Positions 1 to 9,926 of a DNA stretch of 52,981 nt are shown in pieces. The notes below the pieces were generated by a model. That model was not told the DNA's origin and did not search any database. It saw nothing but the letters and a program-made list of their open reading frames with translations. Source of the stretch: an uncultured Collinsella sp. (lineage in GTDB: Bacteria > Actinomycetota > Coriobacteriia > Coriobacteriales > Coriobacteriaceae); contig URTL01000002.1 in the NCBI GenBank assembly GCA_900550785.1, positions 1-52,981 of the forward strand, written 5' to 3'. A program made the translations under genes and the position numbers. Each line of letters opens with the position of its first letter. Within the stretch, counting starts at the first letter, position 1.

Positions 1-9
1 CCCAGATAA

Positions 10-46
10 AACCTGCCAAAATAAACCTGTCCCTTTTTGGTAGGTT
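10..46. repeat. Hairpin with GTCCC core at the rlmA stop codon
   Basis: Inverted arms at 10-21 and 35-46 (12 bp, one G/A difference that would still pair as G-U) enclose a loop containing CTGTCCCT. The rlmA stop codon (45-47, minus strand) lies in the right arm, so the hairpin probably also acts as its 3' end or terminator. The loop core resembles the GGGAC/GTCCC core of the hairpins near 914, 13179, 23261 and 24296. Confidence 0.55.
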
Positions 47-857
47 AGTGGCGGTACTCGGCGATGATGAAGTCGATGTCGGTTTGAAGGGTGTCCAAAT
101 TTGCCAGGCGTTCTTTGTCGGAAGGGCGCGTGCGGTAGTAGTACGGCGTCATCTGGAACACCGCCTCGATGTCGGCCTGGGTCTGAAGTGTAATATTCGC
201 AGACACCCGCTGCGTTCCGACCAACTCGAGCTCGGTGGTCTTCGGCAGCTTCTCATCGTTAAGGTACGGCGTGTCGTAGAGTACCTCCTTGAGCCCAAAG
301 AGGTGACGAGCACCCGGCACCACGGTGTAGAGCGAACCCTCCGGCGCCAGCACGCGGGCAAACTCGCGTTCGTTAAAGGGGGCAAAGAGCTCGGTCACCA
401 TATCGAAGGCGCCATCGGCCACGGGGATGTCCTTCATGTTGGCCACGAAGTAGGTCGCATCGCCGCGCTTGGCGGCCAGGCGCACCATCTCCTTGCCCAG
501 GTCAAAACCGTAAGCATCTACGCCCGGCGCCGCGCCCATGGCACTGGTGTAATAGCCCTCGCCACAGCAAATATCGAGCAGCGTCATGGGGCCGTTCGCA
601 GACGTGGCGCGCCCAGACACCTGCTTGCGCACCAGCTCGACCATCGCATCGCGCAACGGCGCGTAGTATCCACGGTTCAAAAAGTCACGACGGCTGCGCG
701 CCTGCGACTTGGGATCGCCCATGGAGTCGCCGCTCTTGGACGAGCGCAGTAGATATAGATAACCCTCGCGCGCACGGTCAAACCGGTGTCCGCCCGCACA
801 TGCGGCCCCACGCTCATCGTCCACCAACGGCTCATGGCAAACGGGACACAACAACAT
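45..857 (-). CDS. rlmA: 23S rRNA (guanine-N1)-methyltransferase, RlmA type
   Basis: 270 aa. The family methylates N1 of a guanine in helix 35 of 23S rRNA (G745 or G748) using S-adenosylmethionine. The N-terminus carries the zinc site of the family: Cys4, Cys7, Cys20 and His24 in the pattern CPVC-x12-C-x3-H. A Rossmann methyltransferase core follows, with the SAM-binding stretch LLDICCGEGYY near residues 93-103. Length matches E. coli RlmA (about 269 aa). The ATG at 857 has AAGGAG upstream. Gram-positive members (RlmA-II) can give tylosin/mycinosyl macrolide resistance; which guanine is modified here cannot be told from sequence alone. It is a single-gene unit ending in a hairpin. Confidence 0.9.
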   Translation of the reverse strand: MLLCPVCHEPLVDDERGAACAGGHRFDRAREGYLYLLRSSKSGDSMGDPKSQARSRRDFLNRGYYAPLRDAMVELVRKQVSGRATSANGPMTLLDICCGEGYYTSAMGAAPGVDAYGFDLGKEMVRLAAKRGDATYFVANMKDIPVADGAFDMVTELFAPFNEREFARVLAPEGSLYTVVPGARHLFGLKEVLYDTPYLNDEKLPKTTELELVGTQRVSANITLQTQADIEAVFQMTPYYYRTRPSDKERLANLDTLQTDIDFIIAEYRH

Positions 858-913
858 GGCAACTCCTTAGCGCGAACAACACAACGCCCACCATTGTCTC
901 ACGCCTTCCCCAC

Positions 914-971
914 CTAGTCATTGGGGACGTTTTTGAATGACTAGTCGTTTAAGAACGTCCCCAATGACTAG
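914..971. repeat. Dispersed palindromic repeat, copy A
   Basis: Perfect 18-bp inverted arms (914-931 and 954-971) contain TTGGGGACGTT and its complement. The 22-bp loop holds its own palindrome, GACTAGTC, so the RNA could form a branched structure. A near-identical copy lies at 23261-23314. It sits between rlmA and the MATE gene with no coding potential. Confidence 0.85.
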
Positions 972-1035
972 TCGATTAGGAGTATCATCATCTGCGCAAA
1001 TAAGCACGAAAGAGCATATTAGAGATTGAGAGCGT

Positions 1036-2418
1036 ATGGCTGATACCGTATCTAAGCACATTGACATGACCACCGGCTCGCTGTGGCGCAATATTCCCCT
1101 GTTCGCCTTCCCCGTGGCCGCCACGAGCATCTTGGAGCAGCTGTCAAACCTCATCGCCACGGTCATCATCGGTAACTTCTCGGGCGACCAGGGAACCCTC
1201 GCCATGGCGGCGGTCGGCTCCAATGTTCCGCTTACCAGTCTTATGCTCAACCTGTTTATTGGCATGTCGCTTGGCTCCAACGTGGTCATCGCCAACGCTA
1301 TCGGCCGCAACGATCAGAACATGGTCAAACGCGCCGTCCATACCTCGATTTTAATGGCGCTCGTGGGCTTTGTCGTCATCGCACTGGGCGAGATCTTTGC
1401 CGAGCCCATGCTCGCCGCGCTCAACGTTCCCGCCGAGACCATGCCGCTCGCTTCGCTCTACCTGCGCGTCTTTTTGCTGAGCATGCCCTCGATCTTGCTC
1501 TACAACTTTGAGGCCGCGATCTTCCGCTCCGTCGGCATCACCCGCATGCCGCTGCAGGCGCTTGCCGTGTCCACCGTCCTCAACATTGGCCTGGATCTCA
1601 TCTTTGTCCCCGTACTCCACTGGGGCGTCGCGGGCGTCGCCATCGCCACCGCCATCGCCTACACCGTCAGTGCCGCTACACTCTTTATCCGCCTGCTCAA
1701 GACCGACTCCGTCGTCCGCGTCACCCTACGCGACCTGGCTATCGACCCCGTCGCCCTCAAGCGCATCGTCAAGATCGGCCTGCCCGCCGGCATCCAAAGC
1801 GCCGTCTTTGCCGTCGCCAACATCATCATCCAGTCTGCTATCAACAGCCTGGGCACCGAGGTCATGGCGGCATCGAGCGCCGCCATGAGCCTGGAGTACG
1901 TGTGCTACAACCTGCTCAACAGCTTTAGCCAGGCTTGCACCACCTTTGTGGGGCAAAACCACGGCGCCCGTCAGATCGACCGCTGCACCAAGACGCTCAA
2001 GGTCTGCCTGGTCGAAGGCGGCATCGTTGCACTCACCACGATTATCGTTATTGTCGGTCTGGGACGCGAGATCTTGTCGCTGTTCAACAGCGATCCCAAC
2101 ATCGTCTCGATCGGCTATATCCGCGTGTGCTCGATCTTCCCGGCGTACGCCTTTAGCATGTTCTACGAAAACATGTCAGGCTACCTGCGCGGCTTTGGCA
2201 TCTCGCTCACGCCCGCTCTCATCACCATGATCTGCGTCTGCGGCATCCGCTTCTATTGGGTGTTCTGCGTGTTCCCGCACTTCCGCACCTTTGCGAACAT
2301 CATGATGGTCTACCCCATCAGCCTGGGCACCACGGCATTCTTTATGGTCGTGGCGGTGCTACTCTGCCACCCGGCACGCACCTATCGCGCCACCCAAGCC
2401 AAAGCGACAGCCCGCTAA
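1036..2418 (+). CDS. MATE family efflux transporter
   Basis: 460 aa, about 12 hydrophobic segments in two homologous halves, typical of MATE (multidrug and toxic compound extrusion) transporters. These export cationic drugs or metabolites in exchange for Na+ or H+. The N-terminal half has the family pattern of a short cytoplasmic lead (GSLWRNIPLFAFPVAATS) followed by a helix with LEQLSNLIATVIIGNFSG, and the second half starts near residue 235 (RIVKIGLPAGIQSAV). The closest general type is the DinF/NorM-like bacterial group; substrate unknown. The ATG at 1036 has only a weak GAGAG upstream. It is monocistronic, ahead of a convergent LysR gene. Confidence 0.9.
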   Translation: MADTVSKHIDMTTGSLWRNIPLFAFPVAATSILEQLSNLIATVIIGNFSGDQGTLAMAAVGSNVPLTSLMLNLFIGMSLGSNVVIANAIGRNDQNMVKRAVHTSILMALVGFVVIALGEIFAEPMLAALNVPAETMPLASLYLRVFLLSMPSILLYNFEAAIFRSVGITRMPLQALAVSTVLNIGLDLIFVPVLHWGVAGVAIATAIAYTVSAATLFIRLLKTDSVVRVTLRDLAIDPVALKRIVKIGLPAGIQSAVFAVANIIIQSAINSLGTEVMAASSAAMSLEYVCYNLLNSFSQACTTFVGQNHGARQIDRCTKTLKVCLVEGGIVALTTIIVIVGLGREILSLFNSDPNIVSIGYIRVCSIFPAYAFSMFYENMSGYLRGFGISLTPALITMICVCGIRFYWVFCVFPHFRTFANIMMVYPISLGTTAFFMVVAVLLCHPARTYRATQAKATAR

Positions 2419-2445
2419 ACACCGCACTCAACGCCACGCCAGTCA

Positions 2446-3312
2446 TTAATTGACAATATGTGAGCTCATATAGTCGATAAAGCGCCTCGTGGCGATAGGC
2501 ATGGTGTCCCAGCTGCGCCAGGCGGCCACCACGTCGCGCGAAGGGGCATGCACGATGGGACGTACGCGAATATCGGCCCGCATGCCCTCCACAGTACGAC
2601 GGTAGAGCATGCTCACGCCCAGGCCCTCCTCCACCATCGCCATGATGGTGTAGTCGTCGGTCACCTCGCTCGTCACGTGCGGCGACAGCCCATGCGCCGC
2701 GAATGCATCGAGCACCAGACTCTGTTCGCCCTCATCCAACAGCACAAACGGCTCAGACGCCAGGTCGGCGAGCGTCACCTTCTCCTTTGCCGTCAGCGGA
2801 TGCGCGGCCGGCAACAATGCTACCAACTCGTCGTGATAGACCACGCGCTTCTCGAGCCCGGCGGTAAATCCGCGCGCCGTAAAACAAAAATCAACCACGC
2901 CATCGTGCACCCATTGGGCGTTGCGCGTGTAATCGCCCTGCTTGAGAGTAAAGTGCACGCCCGGGTGCAGAGCCCCAAAGTCGCGGATCACACGCGGCAG
3001 CACAGTACGACTCACGTTGGTAAACGTCGCGATGCGAATATCGGTCGACGAAAGCCCCAGCAGCTCCTGGCGCTTGCCCTCGAGCTCGGCCTCGGCAGTT
3101 ACGATTTGGCGCAGATACGGCAGGTACTGTTTGCCGTCGCGCGTAAGCGATACACCCTGCTTGCCGCGCTCGATAAGCGTGGTACCCAGCTCGCGCTCGA
3201 GCGCCTTGACGGCCTGGCTCACCGCACTTTGCGTATAGCCCAACTCGTCGGCCGCACGTTTCAGACTGCCGCAATCGACCACCATACAAACAATCTGATA
3301 CCGCGATGCCAT
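2446..3312 (-). CDS. LysR family transcriptional regulator
   Basis: 288 aa. The N-terminal winged helix-turn-helix (residues 1-60, SLKRAADELGYTQSAVSQAV) is followed by the LysR substrate-binding domain (about 90-285), which senses a small co-inducer. The start has TGGAGG upstream. It is divergently transcribed from the EamA-type transporter at 3471, the classic layout in which a LysR protein controls its neighbour, so export of an unknown metabolite is the likely regulated function. A perfect 14-bp palindrome lies in its leader (3336-3349). Confidence 0.92.
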   Translation of the reverse strand: MASRYQIVCMVVDCGSLKRAADELGYTQSAVSQAVKALERELGTTLIERGKQGVSLTRDGKQYLPYLRQIVTAEAELEGKRQELLGLSSTDIRIATFTNVSRTVLPRVIRDFGALHPGVHFTLKQGDYTRNAQWVHDGVVDFCFTARGFTAGLEKRVVYHDELVALLPAAHPLTAKEKVTLADLASEPFVLLDEGEQSLVLDAFAAHGLSPHVTSEVTDDYTIMAMVEEGLGVSMLYRRTVEGMRADIRVRPIVHAPSRDVVAAWRSWDTMPIATRRFIDYMSSHIVN

Positions 3313-3335
3313 CGTGCCTCCACATCAATGCAGCC

Positions 3336-3349
3336 GCAAAACGTTTTGC
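3336..3349. promoter_or_regulatory. Perfect palindrome in the LysR/EamA divergent region
   Basis: GCAAAACGTTTTGC is a perfect 14-bp dyad 24 bp upstream of the LysR start codon. Its AAACGTTT centre looks more like a LacI-family operator than a LysR T-N11-A site. Function is inferred from position only. Confidence 0.45.
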
Positions 3350-3470
3350 CAGCGCTTTTTCTGCCAACATTAGCGTTTCTTAATCATACTGAAGATACAT
3401 TCGCTTTACTACATCAATATCTGGGAGCAGAATCCTTTTTACGAAACCGTTCTGTAACAAAAGGAGTCCC

Positions 3471-4373
3471 ATGGACCGCAAAAAAGCAATCGCGCTCTCA
3501 TTTTCCGTTCCCGTCGCATGGGGCTTTTCGTACCCCCTCATGAAGATCGGCATGGACAGCATGAACGCCACGAGCATCGTCGCGCTACGCTGCATCATCG
3601 CCTTTGTGGTCTGCCTGCTGCTCTTCCACAAGCACGCGTTGCGCATCAACCGCGACCTTATGGTCCGTGCCGCCATCATCGGCGCCATTATGGCAACCGA
3701 GCTCACCTGCATGTGCCTGGGCTCCAGCCTCACCTCCGCCTCCACCGCCGGCTTTTTGCAGAGCCTGACGGTCGTGATTGTGCCGTTTGCCAACGCCGCC
3801 CTGCTGCGTCGCGCCCCCGAGCGCAAAGTGCTCGTCGGCACCGCCATCGTCACCTGCGGTATGTTGCTGCTCTCGGGCGCAGACTTTACCAGCCTGAATC
3901 CCGGCGCGATCATCATGCTGCTCTCCGCCTTTGTCTATGCCGGCCATATCATTGTGGCGAAGCGCTTTGTCGAAGATGTCGACCCGCTGGCTTTGGGCGT
4001 TTGGCAGCTGGGCTTCGGCGGCTTGTTCTCGGGTATCGCCGCATGCGTCTTTGGCGGTTTCACACTTCCCAGTACGCCCAGCGAGATCGTGGTCGTCGTC
4101 GCGCTCGCACTCATCTGCTCTGCCTACGGCTTTATCACCCAGACGCTCGTGCAGCCCCACGTGCCCGCCGAGACCACCGGCTTCGCCTTCTCGCTTGAGC
4201 CGGTCTGCTCCGCTGTCTTTTCGTTCTTCCTGGTTGGCGAGGTCCTGAGCCCCATCGCCTTCTTTGGCGCCGCCCTCATCCTAACCGGCGTCATGGTGGC
4301 AACCGTCGAGCTTCCGCGCCTCCGCGCACATGGACAAGCTCGCATGGCAGGAGCGCCCGAGCACGTCTCGTAG
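3471..4373 (+). CDS. EamA/DMT family transporter
   Basis: 300 aa with about 10 predicted membrane helices in two EamA repeats (residues 5-135 and 150-285), the architecture of drug/metabolite transporters such as RhaT, YdcZ or PecM relatives. The N-terminal AWGFSYPLMKIG and the second-repeat segment FGGLFSGIAACVFGGF fit the family. Substrate cannot be predicted. The start ATG follows AAAAGGAGTCCC. The divergent LysR gene next door is its probable regulator. Confidence 0.88.
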   Translation: MDRKKAIALSFSVPVAWGFSYPLMKIGMDSMNATSIVALRCIIAFVVCLLLFHKHALRINRDLMVRAAIIGAIMATELTCMCLGSSLTSASTAGFLQSLTVVIVPFANAALLRRAPERKVLVGTAIVTCGMLLLSGADFTSLNPGAIIMLLSAFVYAGHIIVAKRFVEDVDPLALGVWQLGFGGLFSGIAACVFGGFTLPSTPSEIVVVVALALICSAYGFITQTLVQPHVPAETTGFAFSLEPVCSAVFSFFLVGEVLSPIAFFGAALILTGVMVATVELPRLRAHGQARMAGAPEHVS

Positions 4374-4461
4374 ACCCCACTCTTCATACAGCCGTGGCGT
4401 AAAGGCAACCGGTGCGCCTTTACAATAGATGCCAACAGAGTATCTGCCATAAAGGAGCCCC

Positions 4462-5187
4462 ATGGACACCGCAACTCGCGACCGCAACATAGCAACTTGG
4501 TTGGGCGATGCGCCACAGCTGATACGTGACACTACGAACCAGCTGCTCGAGCGCATCGCCCTTTTGCGTGCCGAGCAGACTATCTACCCGGCACAAGACG
4601 ACATCCTCAATGCTCTCGCCTACACGCCGGCCGACCAGGTCAAGGTTGTCATCTTGGGTCAAGACCCCTATCACGGACCCAACCAGGCCATGGGGCTGTC
4701 GTTCTCGGTCCCCGCGACACAAACCAAGCTGCCGCCGAGCCTGCGCAACATCTACAAGGAACTCGATGCCGATCTGGATTGCCCCATTCCCGCCACGGGA
4801 GACCTAACACCATGGGCACGACAGGGCGTCCTGCTCCTCAACACTACGCTCACCGTGCGCGAGCATGCCGCGAACTCGCACGCCAAGCTGGGCTGGAGCA
4901 CCCTGACCGACTACATTATCGAACGCTGCTGCCAGCTGCCCCAGCCGGTAGTTTTTTTGGCATGGGGTCGCTTTGCCCAGCAGATGGTCGAAGGCAAGCT
5001 CGCCGCGACCGGCGCGGGCAAGGCAACCGGCAAGTTCTGCCTGGCCTCTACGCACCCCTCGCCGCTTTCAGCCAACCGTGCCACGGCAGAACTCCCCGCT
5101 TTTATGGGGTCGAGCCCCTTCTCCGCTGCCAATCGGCTACTCGAACAGCACGGCTCGACCCCCGTCAACTGGACTTGCCTCGACTAA
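4462..5187 (+). CDS. ung: Uracil-DNA glycosylase (family 1)
   Basis: 241 aa. It removes uracil from DNA, starting base excision repair. The catalytic motif GQDPYHGPNQAMGLSFSV (water-activating Asp, uracil-binding region) and the C-terminal HPSPLSA DNA-intercalation motif are both present, and length matches Ung (about 225-240 aa). The start ATG follows TAAAGGAGCCCC. The gene ends in a strong bidirectional terminator shared with the convergent SDR gene. Confidence 0.97.
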   Translation: MDTATRDRNIATWLGDAPQLIRDTTNQLLERIALLRAEQTIYPAQDDILNALAYTPADQVKVVILGQDPYHGPNQAMGLSFSVPATQTKLPPSLRNIYKELDADLDCPIPATGDLTPWARQGVLLLNTTLTVREHAANSHAKLGWSTLTDYIIERCCQLPQPVVFLAWGRFAQQMVEGKLAATGAGKATGKFCLASTHPSPLSANRATAELPAFMGSSPFSAANRLLEQHGSTPVNWTCLD

Positions 5188-5206
5188 TAATCGATACATC
5201 AAAAAC

Positions 5207-5240
5207 GCGCCCGACGGCAATCTTGCCATCGGGCGCATTT
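5207..5240. terminator. Bidirectional intrinsic terminator between ung and the SDR gene
   Basis: 14-bp stem (5207-5220 with 5223-5236, one mismatch) with an A-run on the left and ATTTT on the right, so it can end transcripts from both convergent genes. Confidence 0.85.
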
Positions 5241-5242
5241 TG

Positions 5243-5923
5243 CTACTCGGGCCAGATAAACTGGGTACGGCCGGCCTCGCCGCCATCGATTAGCAGACTC
5301 TGCCCGGTCATAAACCGGTTGGTCACGCCCACAAAGTAGATCCACTCGGCAATCTCTTGGGCAGTGGCCCAGCGCCTAAGCGGCGTGAGCTCCATAATCT
5401 GGCTCCACAGGTGTTCGTCTTCCATCACGCAACGGTTGAGCGGCGTGATAACGCCACCCGGGTCCACACTGTTGGCGATAGCCTGCGGCGCCAGACGGTT
5501 TGCAAGGTTCTTGGTGTAGGCGATAACGCCGCCCTTGCTGGCAGCATAGGCGGGAAACTCCGATCCCGTATGCCCACTCGCGGACCCCACATTGACCACG
5601 GATTTGATAGTCGGCGCCGGCTTGGCGGCAAGCCCCTCCCCCACAAAGGCGTAGCACTCGGTCACGTTGATGGTGCCACACAGGTTGGCGGCGATATCAT
5701 CGGCCGAATCCTGCGTACCGGCAACGTTCACGATCACTTGGGGTTCAAGGTCGCCTGGAAACGAGCCCGGCTCGCGGACATCAACGATCAGATGGCGGTA
5801 GCGCTCGTGTTCGATCGTCGATGGCAAAAGATCAAAGCCCACAACCTCGTGGCCCTCGTCCAAAAATCGTTGCACGCATGCGGCTCCGATACCGCCCGAA
5901 GCACCCGTGATCAAAACCCGCAT
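5243..5923 (-). CDS. SDR family NAD(P)-dependent oxidoreductase
   Basis: 226 aa, a classical short-chain dehydrogenase. Nucleotide motif GASGGIG (residues 7-13), catalytic Ser114, Tyr126 and Lys130 (YAASK). Asp31 at the end of beta-strand 2 suggests NAD(H) preference. The DPGGVITPLN segment replaces the more usual PG(x)xxT loop, which resembles hydroxysteroid and dihydrodiol dehydrogenase subfamilies; the substrate is not assignable from sequence. It lies 9 bp downstream of the YhhQ-type transporter on the same strand and is probably cotranscribed with it, although no metabolic link is obvious. Confidence 0.88.
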   Translation of the reverse strand: MRVLITGASGGIGAACVQRFLDEGHEVVGFDLLPSTIEHERYRHLIVDVREPGSFPGDLEPQVIVNVAGTQDSADDIAANLCGTINVTECYAFVGEGLAAKPAPTIKSVVNVGSASGHTGSEFPAYAASKGGVIAYTKNLANRLAPQAIANSVDPGGVITPLNRCVMEDEHLWSQIMELTPLRRWATAQEIAEWIYFVGVTNRFMTGQSLLIDGGEAGRTQFIWPE

Positions 5924-5932
5924 ACTTGCTCC

Positions 5933-6655
5933 TTAGGCGGTTGCGTGGCGCTCGAGGTACTCGGAGCCCACATTCTCGCGCTCCCAGCCGCGCACGACCT
6001 TGTAGCCCACGGGGCTCAGGAAAACCTCGCACAGCAGCTCGGCAACAGCGCCGGTCAGCGAGCACATAAGGACCTGCACCCAGGTCCAACCAAAGAACGT
6101 GTGGCTCACCACAATGGCAAAGACCAAGTTGTCGATAAACTGGCCAACACCCGTGGACACATAGGAGCGGAAGGCGAAGCTCGCAAAGTTATTCTTTTTG
6201 AGCATGCGGCCGAGCGACTGGTTGAGCGTGGAGTTAACCACGGCAGAAACGAGCATTGCCAGCGAAGAGCCCAGCACCACGTACCAGGTGCCGCCGATGG
6301 TGGCGTTAAGGGCGGTGTTGACCTCGATCATGCCGGTGTCGTAGTAGGCGCCCCACATACCGGGCGTAAGCGAGCATGCCCAAAAGCACAGGCTCACGGC
6401 CAGGTTGACCAGCAGCGCGAGGATAGAGATTTTGATGGATGCCTTGGCGCCAAAGCGCTTGCAGATCATGTCCTGGCACAAAAACGAAACCCAGCTCACC
6501 ACAAAGCCGCAATCGAGTGCCAGATACGGCAGGCTGATAAGCTCTTTGTTGGCCAGCAGGTTCATCATGATGACGCTCACGAAAAACAGCGAAACCGTTG
6601 CCGCGGGAATGCTCCGCAACAGGACCTTGTAGTCCTCCATGACCTTCTTGATCAT
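5933..6655 (-). CDS. Queuosine precursor transporter, YhhQ/VUT family
   Basis: 240 aa, about six to seven membrane helices, matching the Vut_1 (PF02592) family whose E. coli member YhhQ imports preQ0/preQ1 for the tRNA modification queuosine. Typical segments are a helix ending in FLCQDMICKRFG and the late SYVSTGVGQFIDNLVFAIV containing the conserved Gln-x-x-Asp. The start follows CCAAAGGAGTACATA. The leader has a preQ1-I-like fold (6661-6711), which would support the substrate assignment. No queuosine biosynthesis gene is nearby, consistent with salvage. Confidence 0.85.
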   Translation of the reverse strand: MIKKVMEDYKVLLRSIPAATVSLFFVSVIMMNLLANKELISLPYLALDCGFVVSWVSFLCQDMICKRFGAKASIKISILALLVNLAVSLCFWACSLTPGMWGAYYDTGMIEVNTALNATIGGTWYVVLGSSLAMLVSAVVNSTLNQSLGRMLKKNNFASFAFRSYVSTGVGQFIDNLVFAIVVSHTFFGWTWVQVLMCSLTGAVAELLCEVFLSPVGYKVVRGWERENVGSEYLERHATA

Positions 6656-6660
6656 TATGT

Positions 6661-6711
6661 ACTCCTTTGGTTTTAGGTTTAACGAGCAGGATATCGGACC
6701 CGAACTGCTCG
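6661..6711 (-). promoter_or_regulatory. Possible preQ1-I riboswitch in the yhhQ leader
   Basis: On the minus strand a perfect 7-bp stem (CGAGCAG/CTGCTCG) closes a 15-nt loop that begins UUCGGGU. It is followed by an A-rich tail (TTAAACCTAAAACC) that runs into the ribosome-binding site AAAGGAG. The loop GGU can pair with ACC in the tail to make the H-type pseudoknot of class I preQ1 switches, in the position where ligand binding would hide the ribosome site. The sequence is not a perfect consensus match, so this is a structural inference. Confidence 0.42.
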
Positions 6712-6811
6712 GACGCCCCGGTCTTGAGACGACGGTGGGTATGATAGCCGCTCACACGGCATCAGGCAAGCGAACGACGCGGCAGCCCCGCAGGGCCACC
6801 GCGCCGATGCG

Positions 6812-8425
<1,614 letters not shown>

Positions 8426-8562
8426 GCGGATCCTTTCTTGCATTGAGTGCATTACGTCGTTGTAACCGCACTATTGTAGCCGCGAAATCCCGCCATAGGG
8501 CACCTATCAGGACAAATTCATCAGTTGGGGCCTGGGTAGCCGGGCCAATCGGTATTTGCCTC

Positions 8563-8613
8563 TTGCAGAACTGTGCATAGTGTATATATACTGTGCTTAC
8601 CGGTTATATACAC
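8563..8613 (+). promoter_or_regulatory. Promoter and inverted-repeat operator of the GntR-ABC operon
   Basis: A -35-like TTGCAG (8563-8568) and a -10-like TATACT (8587-8592) have an 18-bp spacer. Perfect 9-bp inverted arms GTGTATATA (8580-8588) and TATATACAC (8605-8613) overlap the -10 and start region. The position fits autorepression by the GntR protein encoded directly downstream. Confidence 0.6.
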
Positions 8614-8640
8614 GTGTAGCCCAACAGCTAAGGAGCCGCT

Positions 8641-9021
8641 GTGGACATCATTCTATCCAATTCGAGCGACAAGCCCATCTACGAGCAGATAACCTCGCAA
8701 GTCAAAGCTCAGATCTTATCGGGCACGCTCGCTGCGGGAGCCAAACTCCCCAGCATCCGTGCACTCGCGAGCGATCTTGGCGTGAGCGTCATCACCACCA
8801 AGCGCGCCTACGCCGACCTAGAGCAACTCGGGTTTATCTGCACCGTGCAGGGCAAGGGCTGTTTTGTCGCCGAGGGCAACCAGGAGCTTTTGCGCGAAAA
8901 CCAGCTCTGCCATATCGAAGAGCTACTTGCGAAAGCGGCGAGCCAAGCCGAAACCCTGGGCGTCACGCGCGACAAACTGCACGAGATGCTCGACCTGGTG
9001 GCCCCCGAAACCATGCAGTAG
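8641..9021 (+). CDS. GntR family transcriptional regulator, YtrA subfamily
   Basis: 126 aa with only an N-terminal GntR winged helix (residues 8-78, PIYEQITSQVKAQILSGTLA, then LASDLGVSVITTKRAYADLE) and a short C-terminal helical tail instead of a ligand domain. This is the YtrA class, which usually controls an adjacent ABC exporter. The GTG start follows AAGGAGCCGCT. It is the first gene of a three-gene operon with an ABC ATPase and permease; the inverted repeat at 8580-8613 is the likely operator. Confidence 0.9.
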   Translation: MDIILSNSSDKPIYEQITSQVKAQILSGTLAAGAKLPSIRALASDLGVSVITTKRAYADLEQLGFICTVQGKGCFVAEGNQELLRENQLCHIEELLAKAASQAETLGVTRDKLHEMLDLVAPETMQ

Positions 9022-9044
9022 CCATCTGCAAGAAAGGCTATACC

Positions 9045-9926
9045 ATGCAAAACTTGCTAGAACTCAAAGGCATCTCACACACTGTAAGCGACCGCTTTTC
9101 GCTGCGCGACGTCACGCTTGCCGTGGAGCCCGGCCAGATCGTCGGCTTTGTTGGTGCCAACGGTGCCGGCAAAACAACGACGATTCGAGCCGCGCTTGGG
9201 CTTATCAAACTCGATGCCGGCGAGGTGCACCTGTTTGGGCAGCGCTGTGGCGCCGACGCACCCGGTGAAGCGCAGCGCTGCTTGCGCACCCGTGTCGGTC
9301 TCGTGCTGGACACGTGTCCTTTCCCTTCCACACTCAAGGTGGGCCAGATCGAGTCGCTCGTAGGCCCGGCGTACCCCACGTGGGGCCGCGAAACGTTCGC
9401 CGGATTCATCGACCGATTTGGCTTGGATCCCAAGGCAAAGGTCAAGGACCTCTCCCGCGGCATGGGCATGAAACTGCAACTTGCCTGCGCGCTCAGCCAC
9501 CAGGCCAAGCTGCTCGTTTTGGACGAAGCCACCGCGGGCCTCGATCCCATGGCACGCGAGGAACTGCTTGATGAGCTGCTTGCCTTTGTCGCCGACGGGC
9601 AGCACAGCGTGTTGCTCTCGAGCCACATTACGTCCGACCTCGATCGCACCGCTGATCGCGTCATCTGCATCGATAACGGCTCGATTGTGTTTGACCTGCC
9701 GCGCGAGGACATTACCGACCGCGCTGGCATCGCCCACTGCACCCAATCGCAGGCTGCCGAGCTTATGGCTTGCGTCGAAGGCGCCCGTGCCGTCCACCAC
9801 GCCTATAGCGTGGACGTGCTCGTGCCCAACCGTCGCGAAGCGCTCGAGGCCTTTCCCGAGATTCCCTGCGATCGGGCAACCATTGACGACTATCTACGCC
9901 TCATACTGAAAGGGTCTTCGAAATGA
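9045..9926 (+). CDS. ABC transporter ATP-binding protein
   Basis: 293 aa. Walker A GANGAGKTT (residues 37-45), signature LSRGMGMKLQ and Walker B LLVLDEATAGLDP mark an exporter-type ABC ATPase of the YtrB/BcrA class. The open frame extends further upstream, but the ATG at 9045 (after AGAAAGG) gives the normal family start MQNLLELKG. The stop overlaps the permease start (ATGA at 9923-9926), so the two are translationally coupled. YtrA-controlled systems often respond to cell-wall antibiotics; that role here is inference. Confidence 0.92.
   Translation: MQNLLELKGISHTVSDRFSLRDVTLAVEPGQIVGFVGANGAGKTTTIRAALGLIKLDAGEVHLFGQRCGADAPGEAQRCLRTRVGLVLDTCPFPSTLKVGQIESLVGPAYPTWGRETFAGFIDRFGLDPKAKVKDLSRGMGMKLQLACALSHQAKLLVLDEATAGLDPMAREELLDELLAFVADGQHSVLLSSHITSDLDRTADRVICIDNGSIVFDLPREDITDRAGIAHCTQSQAAELMACVEGARAVHHAYSVDVLVPNRREALEAFPEIPCDRATIDDYLRLILKGSSK

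Noticed and set aside
8556..9044. Upstream extension of the ABC ATPase frame
   Set aside because: It overlaps the GntR gene in another frame; the internal ATG at 9045 has a ribosome site and gives the family N-terminus.
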